Assembly: GCA_002425245.1 (NCBI GenBank)
Contig: DILW01000054.1
Location: 1-7,016, forward strand
Origin: Betaproteobacteria bacterium UBA5582
Lineage (GTDB): Bacteria > Pseudomonadota > Gammaproteobacteria > Burkholderiales > Rhodocyclaceae
Length of the DNA stretch: 7,016 bases
Reading direction: 5' to 3'
Shown here one piece after another: positions 1 through 6,958 of the stretch (position 1 is its first letter; every line of letters begins with the position of its first letter). A model generated the notes under the pieces. That model was given only the letters and a program-made list of their open reading frames with translations, had not been told where the DNA came from and made no database searches. A program made the translations under genes and the position numbers.

Positions 1-995
1 ACGTAGTCCTCGGGCACGTTGGGCAGTTCGTAGTTGATCACGTAGGGCAAGGCGTCGATGTCGATGCCGCGCGCCGCGATGTCGGTGGCGACCAGCGCCA
101 CCAGCTTGCCTTCCTTGAACTCGGAGAGGACGCGGGTACGCGCGCCCTGCGACTTGTCGCCGTGGATCGCCGCCGCCTTGATGCCGGCCTTGTCCAGCGT
201 CCGCGCCAGCGCGTCGGCGCCGTGCTTGGTCCGGGCAAAGACCAGCACCTGGTGCCAGCCGTGCGTCTGGAACAGATGGCAGAGCAGCTCTTTCTTGCGC
301 TCGCGGTCGGTCTCGATGACCTTCTGGGTGACCGTCTCGGCCGCTGTATTGCGCGGCGCGACGTCGACCGATACCGGCTGGTTCAGGAGGCCGGCGGCGA
401 GTTCGCGGATTTCCGGCGAGAAGGTCGCCGAGAACAGCAGGTTCTGCCGTTGCTTGGGCAGCAGTGCGATGATCTTGCGGATGTCGCGGATGAAGCCCAT
501 GTCGAGCATGCGGTCGGCTTCGTCGAGGACGAAGATCTCGATCGCCGAGAGGTCGACCGTGCGCTGCTGGACGTGGTCGAGCAGGCGCCCCGGCGTCGCC
601 ACCAGGATGTCCACGCCGCGGCGCAGGTTGGCGATCTGCGGGTTGATGCCGACGCCGCCGAAGACGGCCAGCGAGTTGATCGGCAGGTGCTTGCCGTAGG
701 TGCGCACGCTTTCCTCGACCTGGATCGCCAGTTCGCGGGTCGGCGTCAGCACCAGCACGCGCGGCGTCTTGGCGACGCGCGACAGGCGGTCGTTACGGCC
801 GGTGGCCAGCAGGTGCAGGATGGGCAGCGTGAAACCGGCGGTCTTGCCGGTGCCGGTCTGCGCCGTAGCCATCAGGTCGTGGCCGGCGAGCACGGCGGGA
901 ATCGCCTGCTGCTGGATGGGGGTCGGCGTGTCGTAGCCTTGTTCAGCGACGGCGCGCTGGATTTCGGCGGTCAGGCCGAGCTCGGAAAACAGCAT
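1..995 (-). CDS. rhlE: RhlE-type ATP-dependent DEAD-box RNA helicase, 3' end cut by the window
   Basis: Unwinds short RNA duplexes using ATP; RhlE proteins act in ribosome assembly, RNA turnover and cold adaptation in the cytoplasm. About 331 residues are present. Visible motifs in order are the Q motif (GYDTPTPIQ, residues 20-28), Walker A AQTGTGKT (45-52), PTRELA (85-90), TPGR (134-137), DEAD (158-161), SAT (189-191), the start of the second RecA domain with VLVFARTK (250-257), and ATDIAARGID (303-312). The window ends just before motif VI (HRIGRTGR), so the arginine finger and any C-terminal basic tail are missing. The ATG at 993-995 is chosen because the MLFSELGL opening is typical of the family and a GGAG lies 6 nt upstream. 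RhlE rather than SrmB, DbpA or CsdA is inferred from the N-terminus and motif wording; membership of the DEAD-box family is certain. Confidence 0.93.
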   Translation of the reverse strand, partial: MLFSELGLTAEIQRAVAEQGYDTPTPIQQQAIPAVLAGHDLMATAQTGTGKTAGFTLPILHLLATGRNDRLSRVAKTPRVLVLTPTRELAIQVEESVRTYGKHLPINSLAVFGGVGINPQIANLRRGVDILVATPGRLLDHVQQRTVDLSAIEIFVLDEADRMLDMGFIRDIRKIIALLPKQRQNLLFSATFSPEIRELAAGLLNQPVSVDVAPRNTAAETVTQKVIETDRERKKELLCHLFQTHGWHQVLVFARTKHGADALARTLDKAGIKAAAIHGDKSQGARTRVLSEFKEGKLVALVATDIAARGIDIDALPYVINYELPNVPEDY

Positions 996-1001
996 GTCTT
1001 A

Positions 1002-1005
1002 CTCC
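1002..1005 (-). promoter_or_regulatory. Ribosome-binding site of the DEAD-box helicase
   Basis: On the minus strand GGAG stands 6 nt before the ATG at 993-995, a near-ideal Shine-Dalgarno spacing. It supports this start and suggests the helicase is translated independently of the HD-GYP gene upstream, unlike metZ and the HD-GYP gene, which appear to rely on overlap. Confidence 0.7.
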
Positions 1006-1044
1006 GGAAAATTCTTGGGCAGGCCGAACGGTCGGCGATGAAGG

Positions 1045-2286
1045 TCAGTGCAGACCTTCGAGGTAGTAATCGACCCGGCCGCGGGGGGCCAGATACTCGA
1101 CCACTTCGAGCGGTATCTTGGCCGGGTTGAGGACGCTTTCGATCTTGGCTTCGGCTTCGCGCAAATCGACCAGCAGCGCTTCGCTACGCGGCACCCCCGG
1201 ATCGTACACCATCACCAGCGGATGCAGCAGATCCTTGCTGTTGGTTTCGACCACCAGGCCGATGCTGCCATCGTTGATGGCGACGAAACAACCCGGCGGG
1301 TAAATGCCGACCGCCTTGACGAAGAGCTGCAGCAGTTCGGGATCGAAATGCGCAGCTTCGCGCTTGAACATGTGGGCCACCGCGTCGCCGGGCGTTCTCG
1401 CAGTGCTCAGGTCGAAGGGATTGCACAGGTTGTCGTAGCGGTTGGCGATGGCGACGATCCTGGCCAGGCGCGGAATCTTGGCGCCCTGCAGACGATTCGG
1501 GAAACCGCTGCCGTCCCAGCGCTCGTGGTGGCAGGCGATGATGTTCCTGACCGCGGTCGGCAGTTCGGGAATGACCGCGGCGTGCTTGACCCCGTAGCCG
1601 ACGTGCGACTGATAGAACTGTTCCTCGGCATGGGTGCGCTGGGCGTTGCGCAGGACCCGCGCCGGCACCTCGGTTTTGCCGATGTCGTGGAACATGGCAC
1701 CAAGGCCGAGCAGGCGCATCTGCTCCTCGTCCAGGTCAGCTGCCTTGCCAAGCAGCAGCGAGAGCACGGCGACGTTCATCGCATGCTGCGCCATGCCGGG
1801 TTCCTTGACCTTCATGTTGACCAGGTGGATGGCGATGCTCTGGCTGCCGAGCAGGCTGCCGACCATGCGCCCGACGGTCGCCCGGGCCCGGCCGAAGGAT
1901 TCGGCCGGCCGGCTGCCGAGATCGCGCAGGATGTCCTGCACACCGGTCGCTTCCTGCTCGTAGAGCCGCTCGCAACGGGCCAGCCCCTCGCGCTGCTCAC
2001 GCACCCGCTCGGTACGGTCGCGCTTGGTATTGAGCATCGAGGCGATCACCGCCGCCGAAAAATCTTCCTCGGGTTCGCGCTCCTGTGCCACCGGCAAGGG
2101 CTGGGCCGTACTGCGCGCCGGGTCCCATTCGATTTCCTTCAGGCCCAGGCTGCGCAGCACCCGGATCTGGTCGGCGTTGGCAAGGCGGAAACGGTTGAGC
2201 AGGAAAGGATGGTCGAGCCAGCCTACCCCGCTGATCGATATGAACACCCCGGGCTGCAGGCGATCGACCGAAACCGTGTGCTTCAT
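1045..2286 (-). CDS. HD-GYP domain cyclic-di-GMP phosphodiesterase with N-terminal DUF3391
   Basis: Predicted cytoplasmic enzyme of 413 aa that hydrolyses the second messenger c-di-GMP, lowering its level and so affecting motility, biofilm and related behaviour. Residues about 1-60 resemble DUF3391, often found before HD-GYP domains (VDRLQPGVFIS, HPFLLNRF). A charged, probably helical linker covers about 65-125. The HD-GYP core is about 150-320, with H168, the HD pair H200-D201 in FHDIGK, H228, HHERWDGSGFP (253-263) and D285 in NRYDNL, so the metal ligands look intact. The signature reads GFP instead of GYP. The position four residues before H168 is Gly164; trimetal HD-GYP enzymes have Glu there, so a dimetal site is inferred. 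There is no receiver, PAS or membrane segment. The ATG at 2284-2286 overlaps the metZ stop as ATGA, with no clear Shine-Dalgarno, which suggests translational coupling. Longer starts up to 2508 would lie inside metZ and encode low-complexity arginine-rich sequence. Confidence 0.92.
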   Translation of the reverse strand: MKHTVSVDRLQPGVFISISGVGWLDHPFLLNRFRLANADQIRVLRSLGLKEIEWDPARSTAQPLPVAQEREPEEDFSAAVIASMLNTKRDRTERVREQREGLARCERLYEQEATGVQDILRDLGSRPAESFGRARATVGRMVGSLLGSQSIAIHLVNMKVKEPGMAQHAMNVAVLSLLLGKAADLDEEQMRLLGLGAMFHDIGKTEVPARVLRNAQRTHAEEQFYQSHVGYGVKHAAVIPELPTAVRNIIACHHERWDGSGFPNRLQGAKIPRLARIVAIANRYDNLCNPFDLSTARTPGDAVAHMFKREAAHFDPELLQLFVKAVGIYPPGCFVAINDGSIGLVVETNSKDLLHPLVMVYDPGVPRSEALLVDLREAEAKIESVLNPAKIPLEVVEYLAPRGRVDYYLEGLH

Positions 2287-3470
2287 CTGCCGATCAGCGA
2301 CAGACCGCGTTCCAGATCGGCCTGCAGGTCCTCGACCGCTTCCAGGCCGACGGCAACGCGCAGCAGCCCTTCGCCGATCCCGGCGGCGGCCCGCGCTTCC
2401 GGCGAAATGCGGCCGTGGGTGGTGGATGCGGGGTGGGTGATGGTGGTCTTGGTGTCGCCCAGATTGGCGGTGATCGACAGCAGGCGGCAGTGATCCACCA
2501 CCGTCCACGCCTGCTCGCGCGCCCCGCGCACTTCGAAGGAGACGATCGCCCCGCCCGATTGCTGCTGGGTCTGGGCCAGCGCGTGTTGCGGATGCGAGGA
2601 CAGGCCGGGGTAATAAACGCGCGCCACCTGCGGATGGCTTTCCAGCCAGGTGGCCAGGCGCAGGGCGTTGGCTGACTGTGCCTCGATGCGGATGGCGAGC
2701 GTTTCCAGGCCCTTGAGCAGCACCCAGGCGTTGAAGGCCGACAGCGTCGGGCCGGCAGTACGCAGGTACTTGAACACTTCCTCGGTCAGTTTCTTCGGCC
2801 CGCAGACGGCGCCACCGAGCACCCGCCCCTGGCCGTCGATGTACTTGGTCGCCGAATGGACGACCAGATCGGCGCCCAGTTCGAGCGGACGTTGCAGGAT
2901 CGGCGTGCAGAAGCAGTTATCGACCGCGACCAGGATGCCACGAGCGTGAGCGATGGCGCTCAGGGCCCGGATATCGGCGATTTCGGTCAGCGGATTCGAC
3001 GGCGTTTCCAGGAAGAACAGCTTGGTCTCCGGCCGGATCGCCGCTTCCCAGGCCGCCGGGTCGGTATGCGAAACGAAACTGGTGCTGATCCCGGTGCGCG
3101 ACAGGATGTTGCTGAACAACTGTACGGTGGCACCGAACAGGCTGTTCGAGGCGACGATGTGGTCGCCCTGCTTGAGGTGCGCCAGGCACAGGGCCATGAT
3201 CGCCGACATGCCGCTGGCCGTAGCAACGCAATCCTCGGCGCCTTCGAGCGCGGCCAGGCGCTCCTCGAACATGGTCACGGTCGGGTTGGAGAAACGGGCG
3301 TAGACGTTGCCCTCCTCTTCGCCCGAAAAGCGACGGGCGGCCTGAGCCGCGCTGCCGAAGACGAAGCTGGAGGTCAGGTACAGTGCCTCGGCGTGCTCGC
3401 CGAACTGGCTGCGCGTCTGGCCGGCACGAACGGCCAGCGTCTGCGGACGGTAAACCGGTTGATCGTCCAT
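2283..3470 (-). CDS. metZ: O-succinylhomoserine sulfhydrylase
   Basis: PLP-dependent enzyme of the Cys/Met metabolism family. It makes homocysteine directly from O-succinylhomoserine and sulfide in methionine biosynthesis, bypassing cystathionine. The 395-aa length is normal. Visible are YARFSNPT (58-64), the cofactor-contacting ASGMSAI (85-91), VAVDNCFCTP with Asp184 facing the PLP ring nitrogen, and SATKYIDGQGR with the Schiff-base Lys209. NLGDTKTTITHPASTTH (337-352) is a family C-terminal motif. The wording closely follows Pseudomonas MetZ, which favours MetZ over MetB or MetY. The ATG at 3468-3470 shares one base with the purF TGA. A GTG directly before it (3471-3473) could also be read but would add only one residue. 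An AGGAG sits only 2 nt before the ATG, unusually close, so initiation is probably helped by ribosomes finishing purF. Confidence 0.94.
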   Translation of the reverse strand: MDDQPVYRPQTLAVRAGQTRSQFGEHAEALYLTSSFVFGSAAQAARRFSGEEEGNVYARFSNPTVTMFEERLAALEGAEDCVATASGMSAIMALCLAHLKQGDHIVASNSLFGATVQLFSNILSRTGISTSFVSHTDPAAWEAAIRPETKLFFLETPSNPLTEIADIRALSAIAHARGILVAVDNCFCTPILQRPLELGADLVVHSATKYIDGQGRVLGGAVCGPKKLTEEVFKYLRTAGPTLSAFNAWVLLKGLETLAIRIEAQSANALRLATWLESHPQVARVYYPGLSSHPQHALAQTQQQSGGAIVSFEVRGAREQAWTVVDHCRLLSITANLGDTKTTITHPASTTHGRISPEARAAAGIGEGLLRVAVGLEAVEDLQADLERGLSLIGR

Positions 3471-5020
3471 CACTCCTGCCCACCGTTGCTCAGGCCCAGC
3501 ACCATCTGCTGCGAGGCGCGGCTGTCGCCGTCGTCGTCGCCCTTGTCGTCGTTCTTGGCGGGCTTCTTGCCGCGCTTGCCTTCGACTGCGTCGAGGTAGT
3601 AGTCGTCGATATCGCCGGTGATGTAGCAGCCGTCGAAACAGGAGGCGTCGAACACGGTGAGGTCAGGACGCAGCTTGCTGATCGACTTCTTGAGCGCCTC
3701 GATATCCTGGTAGACCAACGCGTCGGCGCCAATCTCGGCGGCGATCTGGGCATCGTTGCGGCCGGTGGCGATCAACTCGGCACGGGTCGGCATGTCGATG
3801 CCGTACACGTTGGGGAAACGCACCGGTGGCGCCGCCGAGGCGAAGTACACCTTGGTCGCGCCGGCGGCACGGGCCATTTCCACGATCTCGCGGCTGGTGG
3901 TGCCGCGGACGATGGAGTCATCGACCAGCAGCACGCGCTTGCCGCGGAATTCCTGGCCGACGGTGTTGAGCTTCTGGCGTACCGACTTCTTGCGCATCGC
4001 CTGGCCGGGCATGATGAAGGTGCGGCCGACGTAGCGGTTCTTGACGAAGCCTTCGCGGAACGGAATGTTGAGCACATGCGCCAGTTGCATGGCCGACGGC
4101 CGGCTGGAGTCGGGAATCGGGATGACCACGTCGATTTCCTCGACCGGAATCGCCGCGCGCACCTTTTCGGCCAGCAGTTCGCCCATGGCCAGACGCGCCT
4201 CGTAGACCGGCACCCTGTCGATCACCGTATCCGGGCGGGCGAGATAGACGTATTCGAAGATGCACGGCGCGTACATCGGCTGCTGCGCGCACTGGCGACT
4301 GTGCAGATTGTGCTGGAGATCGATGAACACCGCCTCGCCCGGCTCGATGTCGCGCACCACCTGGAAACCCAGGGTGTCGAGCGCGACCGATTCGGAAGCC
4401 ACCAGATACTCGGTGCCTTCCTGGGTCTCGTTTTGACCGTAGATCAGCGGGCGAATGCCGTGCGGATCGCGGAAGGCAAGCAGGCCGTAGCCGGCGATGA
4501 TGGCGACAACGGCATAGGCACCGCGACAACGGCGATGGACACCGGCCACCGCCTGGAAGATGCTGTCGACGTCGAGTTCGTAACCGTGCGCCGCCGACTG
4601 CAGCTCGTGGGCGAGGACATTGAGCAGGACTTCGGAATCGGAATTGGTGTTGATGTGCCGGCGGTCGAGGCGGAACATCTCTTCCTTCAACTGTTCGGCA
4701 TTGGTCAGGTTGCCGTTGTGGCCGAGGACGATGCCGAACGGCGAATTGACGTAGAAGGGCTGGGCTTCGGCAAAGTTGTAGGCAGAGCCGGCGGTCGGAT
4801 AACGGACGTGGCCGATGCCGCAATTACCCGGCAGGGCGCGCATGTTGCGCGTACGGAAGACATCGCGCACCAGACCCGGTCCCTTGTGCAGATGGAAGGT
4901 ATTGCCCTCCGCCGTGGCAATCCCCGCTGCGTCCTGGCCGCGATGCTGGAGCACCATGAGCCCGTCGTACAGCAGTTGATTGACCGGTGTGGTTGCCAAT
5001 ACGCCAAGAATCCCGCACAT
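3470..5020 (-). CDS. purF: Amidophosphoribosyltransferase
   Basis: Catalyses the first committed step of de novo purine synthesis: PRPP plus glutamine gives 5-phosphoribosylamine. The protein is 516 aa. It begins MCGILGV, so Cys2 becomes the N-terminal glutaminase nucleophile after Met removal. The Ntn glutaminase domain (about 2-235) shows LQHRGQDAAGI (25-34), GHVRYPTAG (70-78) and GHNGNLTN (100-107). The phosphoribosyltransferase domain follows, with IPDSSRPSA (302-310), NRYVGRTFI (328-336) and the PRPP loop VLLVDDSIVRGTT (363-375). CFDGCYITGD (461-470) is the usual end of the conserved part. No propeptide and no obvious four-cysteine iron-sulfur set is seen, so this is the E. coli-like class. 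A lysine- then aspartate-rich tail (482-500) is poorly conserved in the family. The gene lies directly behind cvpA, as in E. coli. Confidence 0.97.
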   Translation of the reverse strand: MCGILGVLATTPVNQLLYDGLMVLQHRGQDAAGIATAEGNTFHLHKGPGLVRDVFRTRNMRALPGNCGIGHVRYPTAGSAYNFAEAQPFYVNSPFGIVLGHNGNLTNAEQLKEEMFRLDRRHINTNSDSEVLLNVLAHELQSAAHGYELDVDSIFQAVAGVHRRCRGAYAVVAIIAGYGLLAFRDPHGIRPLIYGQNETQEGTEYLVASESVALDTLGFQVVRDIEPGEAVFIDLQHNLHSRQCAQQPMYAPCIFEYVYLARPDTVIDRVPVYEARLAMGELLAEKVRAAIPVEEIDVVIPIPDSSRPSAMQLAHVLNIPFREGFVKNRYVGRTFIMPGQAMRKKSVRQKLNTVGQEFRGKRVLLVDDSIVRGTTSREIVEMARAAGATKVYFASAAPPVRFPNVYGIDMPTRAELIATGRNDAQIAAEIGADALVYQDIEALKKSISKLRPDLTVFDASCFDGCYITGDIDDYYLDAVEGKRGKKPAKNDDKGDDDGDSRASQQMVLGLSNGGQE

Positions 5021-5027
5021 GATTTTT

Positions 5028-5031
5028 TCCT
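5028..5031 (-). promoter_or_regulatory. Ribosome-binding site of purF
   Basis: AGGA followed by an A-rich heptamer precedes the purF ATG (5018-5020) with 7 nt spacing. It sits in the 13-nt gap after the cvpA stop. This is the clearest Shine-Dalgarno inside the cluster and fits PurF being made at a higher or independent rate. Confidence 0.65.
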
Positions 5032-5033
5032 GA

Positions 5034-5525
5034 TTAACTGAAACGAATACGTTTGGCCAGATCGGCCGGCAACATCGGCTTGACTGCCAGCACCGCCGTT
5101 TCCAGCGGCTGGGCCAGGGTCGCGTCGCGCCACCAGGCCTGGCTCGGCGCCGCGGTCATGCCGCCGACGGCGACCAGCAGCAAGGTCAGCAACACGCCGC
5201 GGGCAAGGCCGAAGAACATGCCCAGCAGGCGGTCGGACACCGACAGACCGAGCGCCTTGACCGCCCGGAGTATGAGCATGCGAACGATGGCCATGAGCAC
5301 CAGCACGCCGATGAAAATGAGGACGCAGCCAAGCAGGGTCCTGAGCATGGGATCGGCGATGCCGCCGGGCAGTTTGCCGCCCAGTTCGGGACCGAAACTG
5401 AAGGCCGCGTAAATGCCCAGCCCCCAGGCCAGCAGGGCGATGATCTCGCTGACCATGCCGCGCCACAGGCCGAAACCGAGCGACAGCAGGACGATGGTCA
5501 GGACGATGTAGTCAAACAGGGTCAT
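5034..5525 (-). CDS. cvpA: CvpA family inner-membrane protein
   Basis: Small integral membrane protein of 163 aa. In E. coli CvpA was named for a role in colicin V production, and family members are linked to envelope homeostasis; the molecular function is not settled. Hydrophobic segments at about 4-20, 26-45, 64-86 and 100-122 fit the family's four-helix layout. The opening FDYIVLTIVLLSLGFGLWRG is a typical CvpA start, including the conserved aspartate in the first helix and the G-x-x-R-G turn. DRLLGMFFGLARG (98-110) is the other conserved stretch. The ATG at 5523-5525 overlaps the stop of the SPOR gene as ATGA. No Shine-Dalgarno is visible, so translation probably depends on the upstream gene. 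The position between the SPOR gene and purF matches the dedD-cvpA-purF order of E. coli. Confidence 0.93.
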   Translation of the reverse strand: MTLFDYIVLTIVLLSLGFGLWRGMVSEIIALLAWGLGIYAAFSFGPELGGKLPGGIADPMLRTLLGCVLIFIGVLVLMAIVRMLILRAVKALGLSVSDRLLGMFFGLARGVLLTLLLVAVGGMTAAPSQAWWRDATLAQPLETAVLAVKPMLPADLAKRIRFS

Positions 5526-6298
5526 GGCTTGGGCGCGACGACGCCGGAGACGCCGATACGCTTCATCTTCGCCAGCGCCTTGTCGGCGGCCTCACGATTG
5601 GGGAAGGGGCCGGCGCGAACGCGGATCTTCTTGCCCTGCGGCGAGTCCAGCGTTTCGGTAAAGGTCTTGATGCCCTGCTCGCCGAGCTTCTTGCGAATAT
5701 TGGCGACGTTGGCCTCGTTGGCGAAAGCGCCGATCAGGATCAGGTGCGCACCGCCGGCCGCGGCAGGCGCGGCTGCCGACGACTGCCCGGCCAGGATGGC
5801 TGCAGCACGCTTGGCATCGTCCTGCGATTTGGCTGCCGGCGGCTCGGCCTTCTTCTCGGCGACAGCCGGCGTCTTCTTTTCCGGTACCGGCGTTTTCTTT
5901 TCGGGCGCTGGTGCGGGCTTCTCGGCCACTTTCACTGGTGCCTTCTCGACCGGCTTTTCAGCAGCCCGGGGAGCCGTCGGGGGATCAGCGGCGGGCGGCG
6001 TGACTTCAACCACCCGAGCCGTCGGCTTCTCTTCCACCGGCGGCGGCGCCTTGTCTTCGACTGGCGGGGCGAGCGGCTTGTCCGGCGGGCTTTCCACCGG
6101 CACCGCGACCATCGCCGGATTGAACGGCTTCTCGTCCTGGCCGGGGATGCGGATTTCGACGTCCTGCACCGGCGGGCGCGGATCGTGATCCATCAACATG
6201 GGCAGCACCAGGGCAACCAGCGAGACGAAGAACACGGCACCGACCAGGCGGCGGCGAGCGCGCTTCTTGAGTTGCAACTGAGCGTCGTTGTCTTCCAT
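5522..6298 (-). CDS. Membrane-anchored SPOR-domain protein (DedD-like)
   Basis: Bitopic inner-membrane protein of 258 aa that probably binds denuded peptidoglycan at the division septum, as DedD, FtsN and DamX do. A short basic cytoplasmic N-terminus (KKRARRR, 11-17) leads into one transmembrane helix (about 18-36). A periplasmic linker rich in Pro, Ala, Lys and Glu covers about 40-180 and contains a short tandem repeat. The C-terminal SPOR domain (about 183-256) shows the pattern LILIGAFANEANVANIRKKL, then IRVRAGPFPNREAADKALAKM. The location between folC and cvpA is that of dedD in E. coli; orthology is inferred from context and architecture, because linkers of these proteins diverge. The ATG at 6296-6298 is preferred. 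A TTG at 6299-6301, directly after the folC stop, would add one residue and sits 8 nt from an AGGA (6310-6313), compared with 11 nt for the ATG. Confidence 0.9.
   Translation of the reverse strand: MEDNDAQLQLKKRARRRLVGAVFFVSLVALVLPMLMDHDPRPPVQDVEIRIPGQDEKPFNPAMVAVPVESPPDKPLAPPVEDKAPPPVEEKPTARVVEVTPPAADPPTAPRAAEKPVEKAPVKVAEKPAPAPEKKTPVPEKKTPAVAEKKAEPPAAKSQDDAKRAAAILAGQSSAAAPAAAGGAHLILIGAFANEANVANIRKKLGEQGIKTFTETLDSPQGKKIRVRAGPFPNREAADKALAKMKRIGVSGVVAPKP
5864..5905 (-). repeat. Two-copy 21-bp in-frame tandem repeat in the SPOR protein linker
   Basis: Residues 132-145 read PEKKTPV then PEKKTPA, two 7-residue units encoded by near-identical 21-bp units. A looser third copy follows (AEKKAEP, 147-153). 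Short in-frame repeats of this kind are common in periplasmic proline/lysine linkers and can change copy number without breaking the protein. Confidence 0.75.
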
Positions 6299-6301
6299 CA
6301 A

Positions 6302-6958
6302 TCAGGCTTTCCTGCCCAGCGCCTGCAGGGCGCCGGCCACTGTGTAGAACGATCCGAAGGCCAGGATTCTATCACTTTCCCCGGCCCGTCCCCGCGCCGC
6401 AGCCATCGCCTCGGCCGGCGTCGCATGCGTAACGATGTCGCCGCCGAGTTCGCCGGCACGGACGATTTCCGCCAGAGCCTCGGCGGAGGTGCCGCGCGGC
6501 CCGGGCAGACTGGCCAGATGCCAGCAGTCTACGCGCCCCTTGAGCGCCGCCAGGGCCCCGGCAATATCCTTGTCGGCCAACATGCCGACGACGGCATGGG
6601 TACGGTCGAAGAATCCCATGTTGCCGAGATTGTCGGCAAACACCTTGAGCGCCTGCGGGTTATGACCGACATCGAGGACGATCGCCGGTTTACCGGGGAT
6701 GACCTGGAAACGGCCGCTCAGTTCGGTTTCAATCAAGCCCGGGCGGATTGCCTGCATGGTCACCGGTAACTTGTCGGCAATCGCCTCCAGCGCGGCCAGG
6801 GCAACACTGGCGTTCAACAGCTGGGTTGGCCCGCGCAAGCCCGGGTAGGCCAGCGAACGGCGCAGCACCTGGTCGCCGCTGCGGCACCACCAGCGCCACT
6901 GCAAACGGCTTTCGGCGGCATCGGCGGCGGGCCGCTCGAAACCCAAATAGGCGGCGAG
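6302..6958 (-). CDS. folC: Bifunctional folylpolyglutamate/dihydrofolate synthase, C-terminal part
   Basis: Adds glutamate residues to (tetrahydro)folate and, in proteobacteria, also makes dihydrofolate from dihydropteroate and glutamate. About 218 C-terminal residues are present, roughly half of the usual 420-430. Family motifs visible are GRFQVIPGKPAIVLDVGHNPQA (aspartate and histidine of the conserved DxxHNP region), VVGMLADKDIAG, SLPGPRGTSAEAL and a closing FGSFYTVA; all align well with memory of E. coli FolC. The N-terminal ATPase domain, with its P-loop, lies beyond the contig end. The reading frame stays open to an ATG at 7013-7015, but those first 19 codons fall in sequencing adapter, so the true gene is simply truncated at about 6958. 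It ends 3 nt before the SPOR gene ATG. This is the normal accD-folC-dedD neighbourhood, with accD expected off the end. Confidence 0.93.
   Translation of the reverse strand, partial: LAAYLGFERPAADAAESRLQWRWWCRSGDQVLRRSLAYPGLRGPTQLLNASVALAALEAIADKLPVTMQAIRPGLIETELSGRFQVIPGKPAIVLDVGHNPQALKVFADNLGNMGFFDRTHAVVGMLADKDIAGALAALKGRVDCWHLASLPGPRGTSAEALAEIVRAGELGGDIVTHATPAEAMAAARGRAGESDRILAFGSFYTVAGALQALGRKA

Noticed and set aside
1023..1036. Possible terminator hairpin in the 49-nt gap before the helicase (GCCGA, 4-nt loop, TCGGC)
   Set aside because: The stem is only 5 bp and no U-run follows it directly, so a factor-independent terminator is not supported. Chance pairing is likely at this GC content.
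1048..2493. Plus-strand open frame of 481 codons opposite the HD-GYP gene
   Set aside because: It is a shadow of the real minus-strand gene, whose catalytic motifs are intact. The antisense product is low-complexity and has no recognisable domain.
2287..2508. Longer start for the HD-GYP protein inside metZ
   Set aside because: The extra 74 residues are arginine/histidine-rich out-of-frame metZ sequence. The DUF3391 domain begins right at the MKHTV start at 2286.
3383..5041. Long plus-strand open frame of 552 codons opposite purF and the metZ 5' end
   Set aside because: It is antisense to a fully conserved purF. Its translation is Arg/His/Asp/Val-rich with no family resemblance, as expected when GC-rich codon bias suppresses stops on the opposite strand.
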